Shown here: piece after piece, positions 32,701-43,686 of the stretch
Numbering within the stretch: position 1 is the stretch's first letter
How the letters are laid out: the number at the start of each line of letters is the position of its first letter
Origin: Halichondria panicea
Taxonomy: Eukaryota > Porifera > Demospongiae > Suberitida > Halichondriidae
Reading direction: 5' to 3'
DNA length: 64,000 nucleotides
Assembly: GCF_963675165.1 (NCBI RefSeq)
Contig: NC_087390.1
Span: 4,225,301 to 4,289,300, forward strand
Position numbers and translations under genes: made by a program
The notes under the pieces: model-generated
What the model was told of the DNA's origin: nothing
Databases searched by the model: none
The model's input: only the letters and a program-made list of their open reading frames with translations

Positions 32701-35189
32701 AAACACTAAAAGAAGCGAACGAGAGCTTGTGGAAAAAAGAGCGAGCTAATCCTCACGAAATAAACCTTAAACCACAAATTGCGTTTCATGGAACTCTCAC
32801 TACTAGTCTACCTTCAATTGGTACGTTTGAATTTTGTTTTTGAGAGAATAAATGTCTGTAACTTGTACATCACGTAGTAGACTATAGTTAGCATACCGTA
32901 GTTTTATTATGTTGATGAAAGTACCATTCATAATTATCCATACCCCTAGGGGATTCCACAGACAATGGTGACCTTCATAGTAGTAGCTATACCGGGTACA
33001 CATAACATTGAACTAATTATGTGTACCCGTGTGAACTGTAGTTCACACGGTGAACTTTACGAATGTACTTTACGTATGCTTACATGTACATGATATGCAT
33101 ACCGCATGTCATGAAACATTGAATACCGTAATGGCATATTCAATGTGTTTCTACGCACATTGCAGTTCAGCGTGGGCTGGTTATCCCTGGTCAACGCAAC
33201 GATGTTGCAGTAAGGTGTGGCTCCTCCTATGGAAAGGGAATCTATCTATCACCAAGTGCTGATTACAGCCTGGGGTGAGCTGCAATTTTTACTCCCACTG
33301 TACATACATCTTGAAGGTTTAGCATGTACGTATAATTTGTATATGGTACAGAAATAATAGGCACGTTATTATAGTGTGTGTTCTTGAGCACCCCCTGATT
33401 TACGTCATGTATGTCCTCCAGATACTCATCGTCAAACAGACTGGTTGTGTGTGCTGCCCTACAAGGAAGGATCTATAAAATGGGTGCTAGGAATTCGCAA
33501 ACAGGTACGTACATGTAGGTGACTGTTGCACACATGCACCCAGCCTACGTATGTGAGAATATAATTTATGTACTGGGTAACTTTTAGTAAGGAGCTTTAA
33601 ACATACGTTTTGCACATGTACATAATCATAATTATGCTGACACTAAACAGGCATGATTATTCTGTCGTGGGCATGTATACATAACGATAATTATTGTTCA
33701 CTTGTGCCCTGTGTCCATGCACACATGCAGCAGCTAACTCCCGGTTCTACTGTGTAGTGTCGAGCTGTGACAACGAATGGGTGTTTTTCAATGCTGGTCA
33801 GGTGCTTCCCTGTTACGTGATCCAGGTCGCTACGTGTGACCCCAGAAAACCACAGCCTCCTCCACTACACACACTGGTCCAGGGAGACAGGGACAGTGAA
33901 GCGTCAGCCTCAAAAGTAGACAAGAAGGCAGCTCTCTTGGCACGGGTATGCATACATGTTTTATCTATTCATTATGCTGGCGTCACGTCGTAATACGATT
34001 CAGTAGAACCTCGATTATCTGAACCCCCTTGTTCCAGTGCCACTGAATATGCCCAATTCTGTATGTAGTCCACCCACTGAATTGATAAATAGGCAGTGGA
34101 AATAATGTGCAATGGTCGTCTGCGTATGCGCATATATGAAAAATATGTATCTGCATGGACACGCCTGTTTTTAGTTGAACTTGCAGATAACTTTTTGAGG
34201 TTCGGCATTGATCAATGTGCTCGCATTCAGTTTTAAGTGATAACATTTTCGTGGAGAGCGGCAGCCCCACCTGCGTCATATTGAACACTAATTCATCTTG
34301 GTGGTTTTTTGCAAAAGGTACTGGCTATACAGTAGATATGTACATGTAGTCAGTCGTTTTGAATTGTACTGTAGATCTACAGTGTAATACTTACATGTAG
34401 TAAACAGGAGCTCGAAAGCCAGCAATTCAGCTATGGCTTCTAAGTTTTCTGGTTGGAATATAGTATGTACATACATGTACATGTACACGTACGTGTATAG
34501 TTTGCTATATATAGCGTTTCATATGCATTTACTTTTTACAGGCTCGCAAGTTTTTACCGTACGGCTTTGGGCCTGGTGGTAGGACAGTCATTGAGGATGC
34601 TGCCAGCTTTGACGATGATGAGGAGGACTATGGAGACTATCAGGTACGAGTTCAACACATGGTTGATTCAACACAATGTATATAGTATGTGACCGCGGTG
34701 GTATCGATTACAATTTTGCTGTCTGTATACATGCACCCATTAAAATAACATACATATACGTACGTATGACCCCAATGCAACAACGCTCTAACGTTTTTAT
34801 TCAGTTGCAATTTAGATACGTACATGCATGCTGTATAGTAAACGTATGTACATGTACTTTTTGGAACAGTGCATACATAATAATATGTAAAATGAGCGTG
34901 ACAGGGTCTAGGAAAACAAATTATGTGTACCAAGGAGTTAGTATACAAATAAGAAATAAACATCGACCGCTGTCTCGATCAAAATTCCAGTCTTACTTAA
35001 ACACCTGGCCCTGCAATCCCAATTTCGTAAATGCCCGGTGCTTACTTGAGGAAATAGGATACGTACGTACATTGTCCAGCAACTCAGTACTGTCCTATAA
35101 TTGTGTTCTGCATGCAGGAAGCCAGGCATGAAGCTGTGGAAATTGAGTCAGAGCTCCAGGAGTATAGATACAATTACAGTCAAAAGTGA
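29737..35189 (+). CDS. RWD-domain plus PARP-catalytic-domain protein
   Basis: The likely first exon, 29737-29892, encodes an acidic lead (MMELEEC...LDVLLDPK) and joins in phase 0 to about 30883-31080. That exon carries the RWD start: KLQQEELETLKAIYGED. It continues in 31261-31440 (FPPNYPSVPPIFEL, the YPxxxP RWD hallmark), 31661-31769 (Arg/Glu-rich helix), about 32009-32196, 32658-32819, about 33164-33274, about 33421-33504, 33731-33944, 34542-34644 and 35117-35189. The ADP-ribosyltransferase fold shows AFHGT (NAD-binding His), then SSYGKGIYLSPSADYSLGYS (catalytic Tyr), then VLPCYVIQV. The third triad position therefore seems to be Tyr or another non-Glu residue, as in PARP16-like mono-ADP-ribosyltransferases. 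The tail is acidic (DDDEEDYGDY). It probably transfers single ADP-ribose units, with RWD-mediated protein contacts; activity is inferred. First exon certainty is lower. Confidence 0.8.
30640..30830. repeat. Dispersed repeat copy (pair with 16615-16920)
   Basis: It shares GGCTAGTGTCA, CATCCACACTGTTGCAGG, GTGAGTC and GATACCAGGCCCATCT in the same order as the copy inside the Kunitz/TIL gene. It lies in the first intron of the RWD/PARP gene. Confidence 0.6.
32325..32532. mobile_element. MITE, TACCTTAAGGTGACATATTT termini
   Basis: The 208-bp element has inverted ends TACCTTAAGGTGACATATTT then TCGCG (left) and AAATATGTCACCTTAAGGTA (right), near-perfect over about 20 bp. Interior GCAAA and TTTGC words are also mirrored. 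It is intronic within the RWD/PARP gene and non-coding. Confidence 0.8.
34001..34206. mobile_element. pogo/Tigger-like MITE (CAGTAGAACCTCGATTATC)
   Basis: The left end CAGTAGAACCTCGATTATCT resembles termini of pogo/Tigger-type DNA transposons, with AT flanking. The right end, CAGATAACTTTTTGAGGTTC, is a diverged inverted copy. GGACACGCCTGTTTTTAGTT inside also occurs with one change at about 11401, marking another family member. There is no transposase. Confidence 0.55.
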
Positions 35190-36628
35190 TTTTGTTACAA
35201 TTCTACCAGCTTAATTTATTATACCACATTCTTGTTCTCAATTCTCCTTTTTTAATTCCGGCAGATTACCTCTTGTTTTCAGTATAGATTAACACACCTT
35301 CATTTATGGTATAGTACGTGTTTCTTTCAGGTTTTTATTCATTTTGTGTGTCTATTAACATTCACTCATTGACCTACGTACGTATAATTTATACAGATAA
35401 TAGCGCGTAATGTATGATTATTAATTGGCACAAAACACATAATTATTGTACGTTAGCGCATAATACGAATGGTTAAAAAATTGCTATTGATTAGGGCAGA
35501 TGATATTTGTACTTGTTTCTTTTTGCAGGGCATTTGTTCCATTCTGTACTACATAATTATGTGTATTCTCTGGTATTGAATTATGGTTATGTAGTAAAAG
35601 TGATTTACGATTAACCGTTTCGGCACTGCTGCGGTAATTAAACTATATAATTATACCAGTTTAAAGTATGCACGCATTTGTACGATTGTAAGCAATAATA
35701 TAATTATTGTTGTTACAATAATGTACTGTAACACGTACACTACATAATTATGTCATTCTATAATTATAGGCCTGCATGTAAAAGCTGTGCATGTTGTATG
35801 ACACTGTAATGAATTAAAGTGTGGCTCCCCCGTTTGATTATTTCCCTGTTTTTGGTGGTTTATAAATGGAACCATTATTTTATTTTTTCAGCCTATAATA
35901 CTTTCTCAGCTGATTTATGCAGTACATGCAAGCCATTTTTTTCCTGGTATTCTAGGGCATAATAGTATGGTTAAGAGCTAGTGTAATATGGGATTAATAG
36001 CGTGAGTAACAATTAAGCAATGGCAAGCCTTCTAATTGCACGAGAGGGACTATTTACCTTGCAAGTGCTTATTATGAGTGCTATTAATTTGCGAGTAACT
36101 GTACTATTGATTTATAATCGTTTATGAGATGAAGTTCTTTGCAGTTTGTGCATGCACGTCATGATCATTATGAATGCACTTTTTAATAGCTATGCTGTGT
36201 TAGATTGGCATACAATAATTATAATTATGGCTCCCCTGTGTGCGCAACTTTATCATTGCAGCTGATTGTTGTTTTTTTCAGTCTATGGTACTTACATGTA
36301 CAGCATACATTCAGAACAGTCTAGGGCATAGATAATGTTTAGAATTAACAGAAAACGGAAATGTTGTGGACTTTTATGTGAGTGTATATAATTCATTTGT
36401 TTGTTTTTCTCAACAACACAAACATTTTAAAAATCCTGGGTACAAATGGAAAGTTGAAAAACAGTAAATGTTTTGATCCCTTTCAGTCAGTATACATTGC
36501 ACAAGTGCTAAAAGAATGTGCATTTGTTTGTTTTCCATTAATAACACATTTTAAAAGCCAGATATGTATTCGTGAATATCAAACCAGCTTGTATCAGTAA
36601 CTGTTGTAATTTTATCAATGCAGTCAAG
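35190..36628. other. Intergenic region, no gene seen
   Basis: It lies between the RWD/PARP stop and the second beta-helix receptor start. It is very AT-rich with many ATAATTAT words and no convincing frames or inverted-repeat element. The 3' UTR of the RWD/PARP gene is expected at its left side. Confidence 0.5.
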
Positions 36629-39600
36629 ATGAGATGTTTAAGGGTAGTAAGTATTAGTACGTTGCTAGTGTCTATTCTACTCACTCAAGTTCCCACCGCT
36701 GAACAAATATCGATTTACTGTGTTGTTGCGAGTGCGAATGAAACATCACAGTGTCCCTCTAACGCTGTCCAAAATAGTACACTAGAATCTCTCGTGTTAA
36801 ATGGAGCATTCAACAACTCTAATTCTACATTTGCGTTTGTCGAAGGACTACACGATTTGGGAATATTGTTAGCCGTTAACAATTCAATTGGCTTATCTCT
36901 CCAAGGACTCGGTAAAAATACAACTGTTCAGTGTAAAAATAGGTGGAACACCAGTATCTCCTTCAGAAACACCTCTCAGCTACTTATAGGGAATCTCAAA
37001 TTTCTCAACTGCTTGTCTGGTGTGCTAATTCCTTGTATTAGCAGTCGCGATAGAAATGTGCTCGTATTATCTGGCATAACGTTCCAAGGAGGACAAAATC
37101 TCACTATAGCTGATGTACACTTTGTCAATGGAGCTTTTTTCATAAACAACACTGTAGGACACATTCTAGTCGCCAATGTACATGTGAATTCTAGTCTCTA
37201 TCAAAAATATTCTTTGTGGGAAAACGAGAGTATAGGAGGGTCATACTTAAATTTTTCAGCATGTGATGAAAGTGGAGCTTCTGATGTCAAATACCAGCTA
37301 TTATTTTACAAATAGTGAAGAAGTGTCTGTTCCTTTTAACCAGTCTAGTCCAAGGGGTTTTGAAGGAGTTCAAGCTGTGACATTGATACTGTATTGCACA
37401 AATGTTGAGGTGAACCTGACAAGATCCAGTTTCTCTGGATTCAAAGGACGAGGCAATGGAGCTGGCATGGCGTTAACACTCCTAAACAAAATGCACGTGT
37501 ATAAACATTCAATTGTAGTTCGGCACTGTCGGTTTGAGGAAGGTTTCGCCAGATCAGGTGGCGGAGTTTTCATTTTTCTGGTACAGACGTTACAAGATCA
37601 GCCATTGAACTACGCTAATGGAGCCAAGAATCATAGCTTAATTTCATTTTATGATAGCAATTTCACAAACAATTCAGCCAACTATTCGGGGGCTGCAGCT
37701 CAAATAATGATGAGAGATTCTAACACCTTACAGTCAGTGATAAATATCTCATTCACCAAGTGTAATTTTCATGGAAACAAACTGTGTTTGGTGGGACATG
37801 GAGGTATTGCGTTCAATGTATTTAAGTATCATTCATTGAAGTACCAACACCTCACATCACCACAGTATAAGACTACTGTAACGAACAGTTCCTTTCAATC
37901 AAATTATGTTCAAGGCAGAAAAAAATGCGGTGGCAATAATGGAGTGATTTCAATTGTAGATACACAGTTTTTCATGCTAGTGGACACAGAAATATCTTTC
38001 AATAACTGTACCGCAGTCTTAGCTGTTGGCAGCAACATATTGTTAGCGGGCAATGTGATTGTCTCAAATAATACCGGTTACAGTGGAGGTGGATTTTTGT
38101 TTTGTGATGAGTCTGCAATGTTCCTAATGCCATGTGCACAAGTTCTTATTGCTAACAATTCTGTTGCTAATGCAGGTGGTGGAATATATGTGGACAGCCT
38201 TTGTTTGCAAAATAAGCCCATGTGTTTCTTTCAATTAGGTTATGAAGTATATACAAAAACGTATCTCTCATGAAAACAATCACAGTAGAACTTGTGAACA
38301 ATCATGCTGACAATTATGCCGGGCATAATATAATTATTTGGTGGTTTTGTGGATCGATGTTTTATGCTACAAACACCTGAGACTGATCATGCTATTGACA
38401 GTGGGGAAGATGTTTTCAAGCAAATTTTTATAGTTAATCGCACACTTCCATCATCAATAACATCGATTCCCTTAAAAATATGTTTCTGTCTTGAAAATGG
38501 GACTATTGATTACAACATTTCCCGTTACAACTATAGTCAACACATTTTTCCTGGTCAGCAAGTGAATGTAAGTGTTGTAATTGTTGGGCAAATGGATGGG
38601 CTTGTTCCCGGTTCTGTGAATGCTACTACAACGTACACATGATGTTATCCCTGCCTCGCAATATATACAAAAGGTTTCTCACACAAAATGCTCAACTCTA
38701 ACTTACACCATGAATTCTCACAATGCCCATGAAGTTATAAATGTCAGTGTGCACTATGAAGGGGATGTCAGTGCATTTTTAAGGTATGATTTGCTTCCTG
38801 CTAGCCACATTCATGTGAATATCAAACGCTGCCCAATCGGATTTCAGATTAATCAAAGCAAGAACATCTGTGACTGTATTCAATTAAAGACGGTAGAACT
38901 TAGTTGTTACATTAAGAACATGACAATAATGAAATCGGACGGTTGGATTGGGTATGGAAAGGACCCATATATCACCATCATGTAAATCAAAGTTACATTG
39001 TTCATGGCAGGGTTTGTCCCCTCGATTACTGTTACAAACAAGCTAAAATCAATGCATCAAAAGAGCCTTTTGACCAGGATGCTCAGTGTCGCTTTAATAG
39101 AACCGGTATTCTCTGCGGATCATGTTCAGGCAATTTAAGTGCAATACTTGGTACATCAGACTGTTGGCAATGTTCGAATGTGTCCTTGACCTTTGTACTT
39201 CTCTTTGCATTGGCTGGTGTTCTGCTAATCGTTTTTTTGACTCTTTGCAACTTCACTGTTTCTGAGGGTATGATTGGAGGGCTCATTTTTTATTCGAATG
39301 TCGTTCAAACTGGAGCAACACAGTTTTTTCCTCCAGATGGGGTATGGATTGGCAATGTGTTGAGAATATTTATTTCCTGGGTCAGCTTAGATTTTGGTAT
39401 ACCTGCCTGTCTGTACCATGGAATGAGTGACATCTCAAAAGCATGGTTGCAGTTTGTTTTCCCATTGTACTTGTGGATGCTATCTAGTTTGATGGTTTTC
39501 CTGAGTAATAGATACATATCAGTCACTCGTTTGCTCGGTGGAAACTCAGTCAAAGTTCTTAGTACAGTAATTCTACTTTCCTTCACGAAACTATTCCGTG

Positions 39601-40363
39601 CTGTTACTGTTGCTGTGTCATCAGTTCTTATTACCGTAGATCTAAATGTGACAAGTTCAGATGAGAATGCTCGGCGCATGTGGCTAAAAAATCCTAATAT
39701 TCTCTTCTTGCAGGGGAAGCATATTCCCCTTTTCGTTATTGGAGTAATTTTTGGTGTCGCATGTTCCTTGTTCTTGTTGTATCTTCTTTGCATTCAGTGT
39801 CTGCAACGTTTCTGTTGTGTACAACAATTTAAACCTTTTACAGACTGTTACATTGGGCCCAATACATCTCGTGCTCGATTTTGGACAGGCCTTCTTTTGT
39901 TAAGTCGTGTTATTTTGGTAGTTGCTGAATCAATAAATGACAGTAAGAAAACTGGCATGTATGTGACTTGGACAATTGGAGTTGCTGTTGCTCTTCTGTT
40001 CGTAGCACAGTCCATCCCCGGAGGTGTTTATTCAAAACACAAAAACAACATTATCGAGAGCTTTTTTCTACTGAATATAGTGTGTTTGTGAAAATAGCGG
40101 CAAAAGAGTATCAGTCTAGTTTCTATCCATATTACACTCTTCTTGTTTCTTGTGGAGCCACATTCATTGTTTTTCTTGGGTTATTACTCTACCACTTTTG
40201 GAGACAAGTACGAGAGACAAAATTTGGAGTAGCTGTCATTACATTAATGGAACCGTTATCAACTTGTTTGAAGCGTCGAGAGGAGACAAATGTGAACGCT
40301 ATTCAACCTGTTGTTAGTTATACAGAAGATCGTGAGCCACTTTTGTCAACTTTGCATCCGTGA
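36629..40363 (+). pseudogene. Second beta-helix / multi-pass receptor homologue with about six frameshifts
   Basis: The start at 36629 opens a signal peptide (MRCLRVVSISTLLVSILLTQ). An Asn/Val/Ile-rich beta-helix region follows, with GGG(V/I/F) turns. Then come a Cys-rich segment with CPLDYC and CRFNRTGILCGSCSGN, and a multi-pass module (FWTGLLLLSRVILVV) with a short tail ending EDREPLLS. The order matches the 6141-9936 gene throughout. The frame changes near 37265-37310, 38260-38275, 38345-38385, 38635, 38945-38985 and 40080. The pieces overlap, so introns do not explain the breaks. The residues across the breaks still align to the homologue, and I see no internal stop other than those caused by the shifts. 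Either the gene is very recently inactivated, or the assembly has local base errors. I call it a pseudogene provisionally. Confidence 0.65.
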
Positions 40364-40528
40364 ACTGAGTAGTTTTAGTTCTGTATTTCACTGTGCATGT
40401 AGATGTAGTCTGATGCCTTTTCTGGTAATTAGTAGTTGAACACCATATATTAAAATAGCTTTCAAGTTTGTTCAACGTATTACATACAAGTTCACGTACA
40501 TCCCTTTTGCTTGATCATCATCTTCAAC

Positions 40529-40534
40529 AATAAA
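40529..40534 (+). promoter_or_regulatory. Candidate polyadenylation signal AATAAA
   Basis: AATAAA lies about 165 bp after the stop of the second receptor homologue. It is placed plausibly for its 3' end, but the word is common in AT-rich DNA. Confidence 0.3.
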
Positions 40535-41410
40535 TTATTAAGTAAGTAAACGAGAATTTAGCGTTGTTAACGTTTCGCGTATATTCAATACGAAAGCAAA
40601 ATTTGGGCCTGGGAACGAGAAGTATTAAATGTAGGAGTACAAGATTAGCCTTCAACACACCTGCAATTTGGCCATGGGACTTTCAGCTCAAGTCAAACCA
40701 GAGTAGCTCTGAATACTTTTTCATCAAAATTAATCGTCAATATACTGTACATTTTATGTCAGTCTCCCTGGCAATATCTCGTCTAATTGCATTTGATCGA
40801 AGTGCTGTGATGAGAGTGTGCAGACTAGGTCTCAGGGGTGGTTTGTTAGACCAGCACTCCAGCATTGCAGTGAGGCATTGATTCATATTTGACTGGGTGC
40901 TCACGCTCTATGTCCTTGGGGAAGGCAATTTAGCTGGTGTACGGAAAGACCTTTTTATATGCAATATTTATTCAACGTAGGTATATGTTTACGGTACATG
41001 TTTAATGCGAAAACCGTGAACATTTATACTCGCGAAATAATTATTATACCGGTATCTTATCATGTGTACCTTTAGAACACAGTGACACGACATTGTTTCT
41101 GTAGTCTGTGATTGTGTCTGTACCATGGACAAAGAGAGTCCACAAAAAACAATAAAACTATTGAAAGCACAGCGGGTGCTGATGCCTCAGTGGAGGTGCA
41201 GAAGCTACACACATAATCATTATCATGATGATGCATTATTAATTCCTGCATGCAAAACTCAAATAATGAACGACCATGACGATAGATGATGGCTGCATCA
41301 TGTCAGCAGAGCCTTGCATGCAGCTCTCTTCTCACTCTCTTGCACCATACTGATAGATAGCACCTTACGTTATATAATATTTACTACTAGTCTACTCTTT
41401 TCTCATTGCT

Positions 41411-41522
41411 AATTAGCCTCGATCCCAGGCCGAGTTTTCGCTTTTATAACGGTTAGGCGAACAACTAGTTGTTCGCCTAACCGTTATAAAAGCGAAAACT
41501 CGGCCTGGGATCGAGGCTAATT
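41411..41522. repeat. Perfect 112-bp palindrome (56-bp arms, no spacer)
   Basis: The arm AATTAGCCTCGATCCCAGGC...GGCGAACAACT is followed at once by its exact reverse complement. All 56 bases pair and the centre is at 41466/41467. GATCCCAGGCC...GAGGCTA words recur elsewhere (about 16900), so the arm seems to come from a dispersed repeat. Confidence 0.95.
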
Positions 41523-41579
41523 GCTAATGTGCTCCCACTTCCTCCCTTTGTAATTGTTGTGCGAGCCTCTGGGGCCAGC

Positions 41580-41637
41580 CTAGTTGGGCGGAGCCCGACC
41601 CTCTCCCGTCAGGGACAGTCGGGCTCCGCCCAACTAG
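41580..41637. repeat. GC-rich hairpin, 20-bp perfect arms
   Basis: CTAGTTGGGCGGAGCCCGAC (41580-41599) is matched by GTCGGGCTCCGCCCAACTAG (41618-41637). The loop itself pairs partly (TCCC GTCA GGGA). It stands out from the AT-rich surroundings. It does not look like a terminator or RNA gene of a known class. Confidence 0.85.
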
Positions 41638-41675
41638 GGCCAGCCGGCCCCACTCCACGTAAGGGTTTTGTGTAC

Positions 41676-41832
41676 CTTTTTGCCTCACTTCACTTTTAAT
41701 ACCTGTATTGCCAGTTGATGTTTTGCTTCTCGATCTGGTTAATTAAGCTACACTGTGAAGTCAATTTGTCTGTAACCAGTTGCTGCTAGCTAGGAGCTTG
41801 TCTCTAGCTGTCTAGAATCCCTCTACACCAAA
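41676..41832. repeat. Dispersed repeat copy (pair with 60186-60372)
   Basis: TTTTTGCCTCACTTCACTTT, GTTGATGTTTTGCTTCTC, AAGCTACACTGTGAAG and TCTAGAATCCCTCTAC occur in the same order and orientation here and at 60186-60372, and in part at about 55590. There is no coding frame. Confidence 0.75.
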
Positions 41833-42037
41833 AGGAGCTTATACACGGTAGATCTATATAGATCTACACATGCACGATCCATGATCTAGATCTATACACA
41901 AAAAAACTCATGTGCTTTTAAGTAGAGATCATTATACTCTCTACCCCAATAATATCAACATCTTAAAATTATATTTACACAGTAAAAATGCTGTGTGATA
42001 TTATATACAAGCTAGAAAAATATCATGATCTAAATAA

Positions 42038-43033
42038 TTAAGAGACAGTTTCAGTTACATGGACTTCCTCCATCTCAATAGCAACGTCCAATTTCTTTCC
42101 ATCATCAACTGATATCAATCTCTCCTTTTCCTCTGAATCAAAGAAATCTTGCGAATGACTCAAACCCAAAGGTATTAAACGACGATCGATTCGGTTTCTT
42201 GCACAAGACACTATTCCAAACAGGACAAAAAAAAATACTGTTAGCAACAAAACGTGCCAAGTAAAGAGAGCATAAACAAGCATTGTGACCCGGTGAGCAT
42301 GGGTACTTATTGTCTTCAAGAATACATTGCTTCCACTTTGAGGATAGAGTGAAACGCCCACTTGAATGAACCATGTCCCCTGAAGCATGATGCAAAAGGA
42401 AAGTCCGATGTTGACTAGAAAATGAGATGAATAGAACACTCTCAGAGCAGACACTATGACACAGGATAAGATTGCCAAATTCAGCAAGAAATGGAAGCTG
42501 GCGTTCATTGAGTCACCTTCACTTGTATGGGAGTAGAACAGCATCCACTCGACCCAGAATGCCATTGAAAACACAATCTGACTAGCTTGACGAGGCAATT
42601 TCAAGAAGAGAGATACAATGTCTACTATTCCTGACATCAAAAAGGCACCATACATGGTGATATGATGGAGCTTTGCCATATTGTTTAACTCTCCATTTGG
42701 CATTACAACATTATACACCACAGTCACAAGGTGTGACTTCCTATAATCCAAAAAACCTTCCACCATAATTCCGATTAAGGCAAAAAAAACTTTTAAGACG
42801 GGTTCTAATGGGGCTCGAGGGCAGCAAGGCAATGGAATCCATGACTTTCGAGCAAGTCTATGATCTCGCTTGTATTCTAAGAATGAAGATGTTGTATTAT
42901 TCCCTTCTTTTTTGTTCTTTTTAGGATTTGAGACTTTTGACGTCAGCTGCATCCATATTGAGAGCAGAGTCCACAGCAGTCCCAAAAATAGAAAACAGAC
43001 ACCTGGCAGTACATGACCACCTAAAGTCCCCAT
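42038..43033 (-). CDS. TMEM45-family (DUF716) multi-pass membrane protein
   Basis: 331 residues, intronless. The N-terminus MGTLGGHVLPGVCFLFLGLLW is the typical TMEM45 opening (GH..PG..F...G..W). About seven hydrophobic segments follow, with HHITMYGAFLMSGIVD and EWMLFYSH matching the conserved His-containing parts of the family. The C-terminus is acidic (EMEEVHVTETV). Known members sit in endomembranes or the plasma membrane; the biochemical role is unclear, so none is assigned. Animal members usually have introns, so the single exon may mark a retrocopy. The start at 43033 is the first Met and fits family N-termini. Confidence 0.88.
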   Translation of the reverse strand: MGTLGGHVLPGVCFLFLGLLWTLLSIWMQLTSKVSNPKKNKKEGNNTTSSFLEYKRDHRLARKSWIPLPCCPRAPLEPVLKVFFALIGIMVEGFLDYRKSHLVTVVYNVVMPNGELNNMAKLHHITMYGAFLMSGIVDIVSLFLKLPRQASQIVFSMAFWVEWMLFYSHTSEGDSMNASFHFLLNLAILSCVIVSALRVFYSSHFLVNIGLSFCIMLQGTWFIQVGVSLYPQSGSNVFLKTISTHAHRVTMLVYALFTWHVLLLTVFFFVLFGIVSCARNRIDRRLIPLGLSHSQDFFDSEEKERLISVDDGKKLDVAIEMEEVHVTETVS

Positions 43034-43329
43034 CTGCGTGTGTGTGTTGACTCTGATCAGGTTTTTGTTTATATTTTATGAGTAAATTCTACATACGAAC
43101 ACACTACAAGCGTTAAGCATACAATATCAATGTCAGTACCGAAATTCAGTAAAGCAACACTGTGTTCTGCATGTGTATGTACACAAAACAGATGAATATT
43201 TAGAGTGTCGCCTTAAATCGAGGTCTTACGGTAGACTAGCTATTTTATTTATTTATCAGTGAGTACATAGACTATAAGATATGATATACTATAGTATACC
43301 CTGATTCCTCACCTCGTCACTTTCTTGGA

Positions 43330-43390
43330 GGTAGAGCTAGAGCTAGAGCTCTGTGGTGTGGGCCAGGGCTAGGGCTAGGGCCGGCTAGGG
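43330..43390. repeat. Short tandem hexamer-like repeats
   Basis: Successive GAGCTA and GGGCTAGG units (AGAGCTAGAGCTAGAGCT, AGGGCTAGGGCTAGGGCC) lie upstream of the TMEM45-like gene start. They look like a small minisatellite. The GGGCTA unit is not a standard telomere repeat. Confidence 0.6.
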
Positions 43391-43686
43391 TAGACCAAGA
43401 ATAGGTACCCGGTAGGTACAGGTACTAGACTCGCCAGCCAGCCCTTCCTGGGGGTAAGGGACTGGTGGATGCCTATCTGAGAGTACCTGAATCTGGTAAT
43501 GACCAATCAGAGTGCAGTATCAATGTCATGTGACATTCTTACGCCCACAGTATGTACAGCGGTTTTCAGAGTTCTTGCATCTCCAATGTCTAGAGCGGAA
43601 GTCACTGGTCACATGATATTCCCAAACATTTAAGGTTGGACAACATCACGGGAGCACAAATATTGCTGAGTCAGGCAAGTTTTTTT

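Larger units (their letters stand above)
40364..42037. other. Intergenic region with palindromes
   Basis: It lies between the convergent second receptor homologue and TMEM45-like gene. An open frame at 40564-40881 has no recognisable domain and is not called. The region holds the 112-bp palindrome, a GC-rich hairpin and a dispersed repeat copy, listed separately. Confidence 0.5.

Noticed and set aside
34676..35131. 151-codon plus-strand frame in the last RWD/PARP intron
   Set aside because: It crosses the acceptor at 35117 in a frame different from the real last exon, and its composition is that of intron repeats.
39305..39793. 162-codon minus-strand frame
   Set aside because: It is antisense to the membrane module of the second receptor homologue, which has the convincing sense coding signal.
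40564..40881. 105-codon plus-strand frame
   Set aside because: No family recognised, no clear start context, and it lies in a repeat-bearing intergenic region; kept as non-coding.
41580..41637. Bacterial-type terminator or tRNA
   Set aside because: No U-run, no cloverleaf and a eukaryotic context; a plain hairpin is all that can be supported.
43380..43390. Telomere-like repeat
   Set aside because: The unit GGGCTA is not TTAGGG and only about three copies exist.
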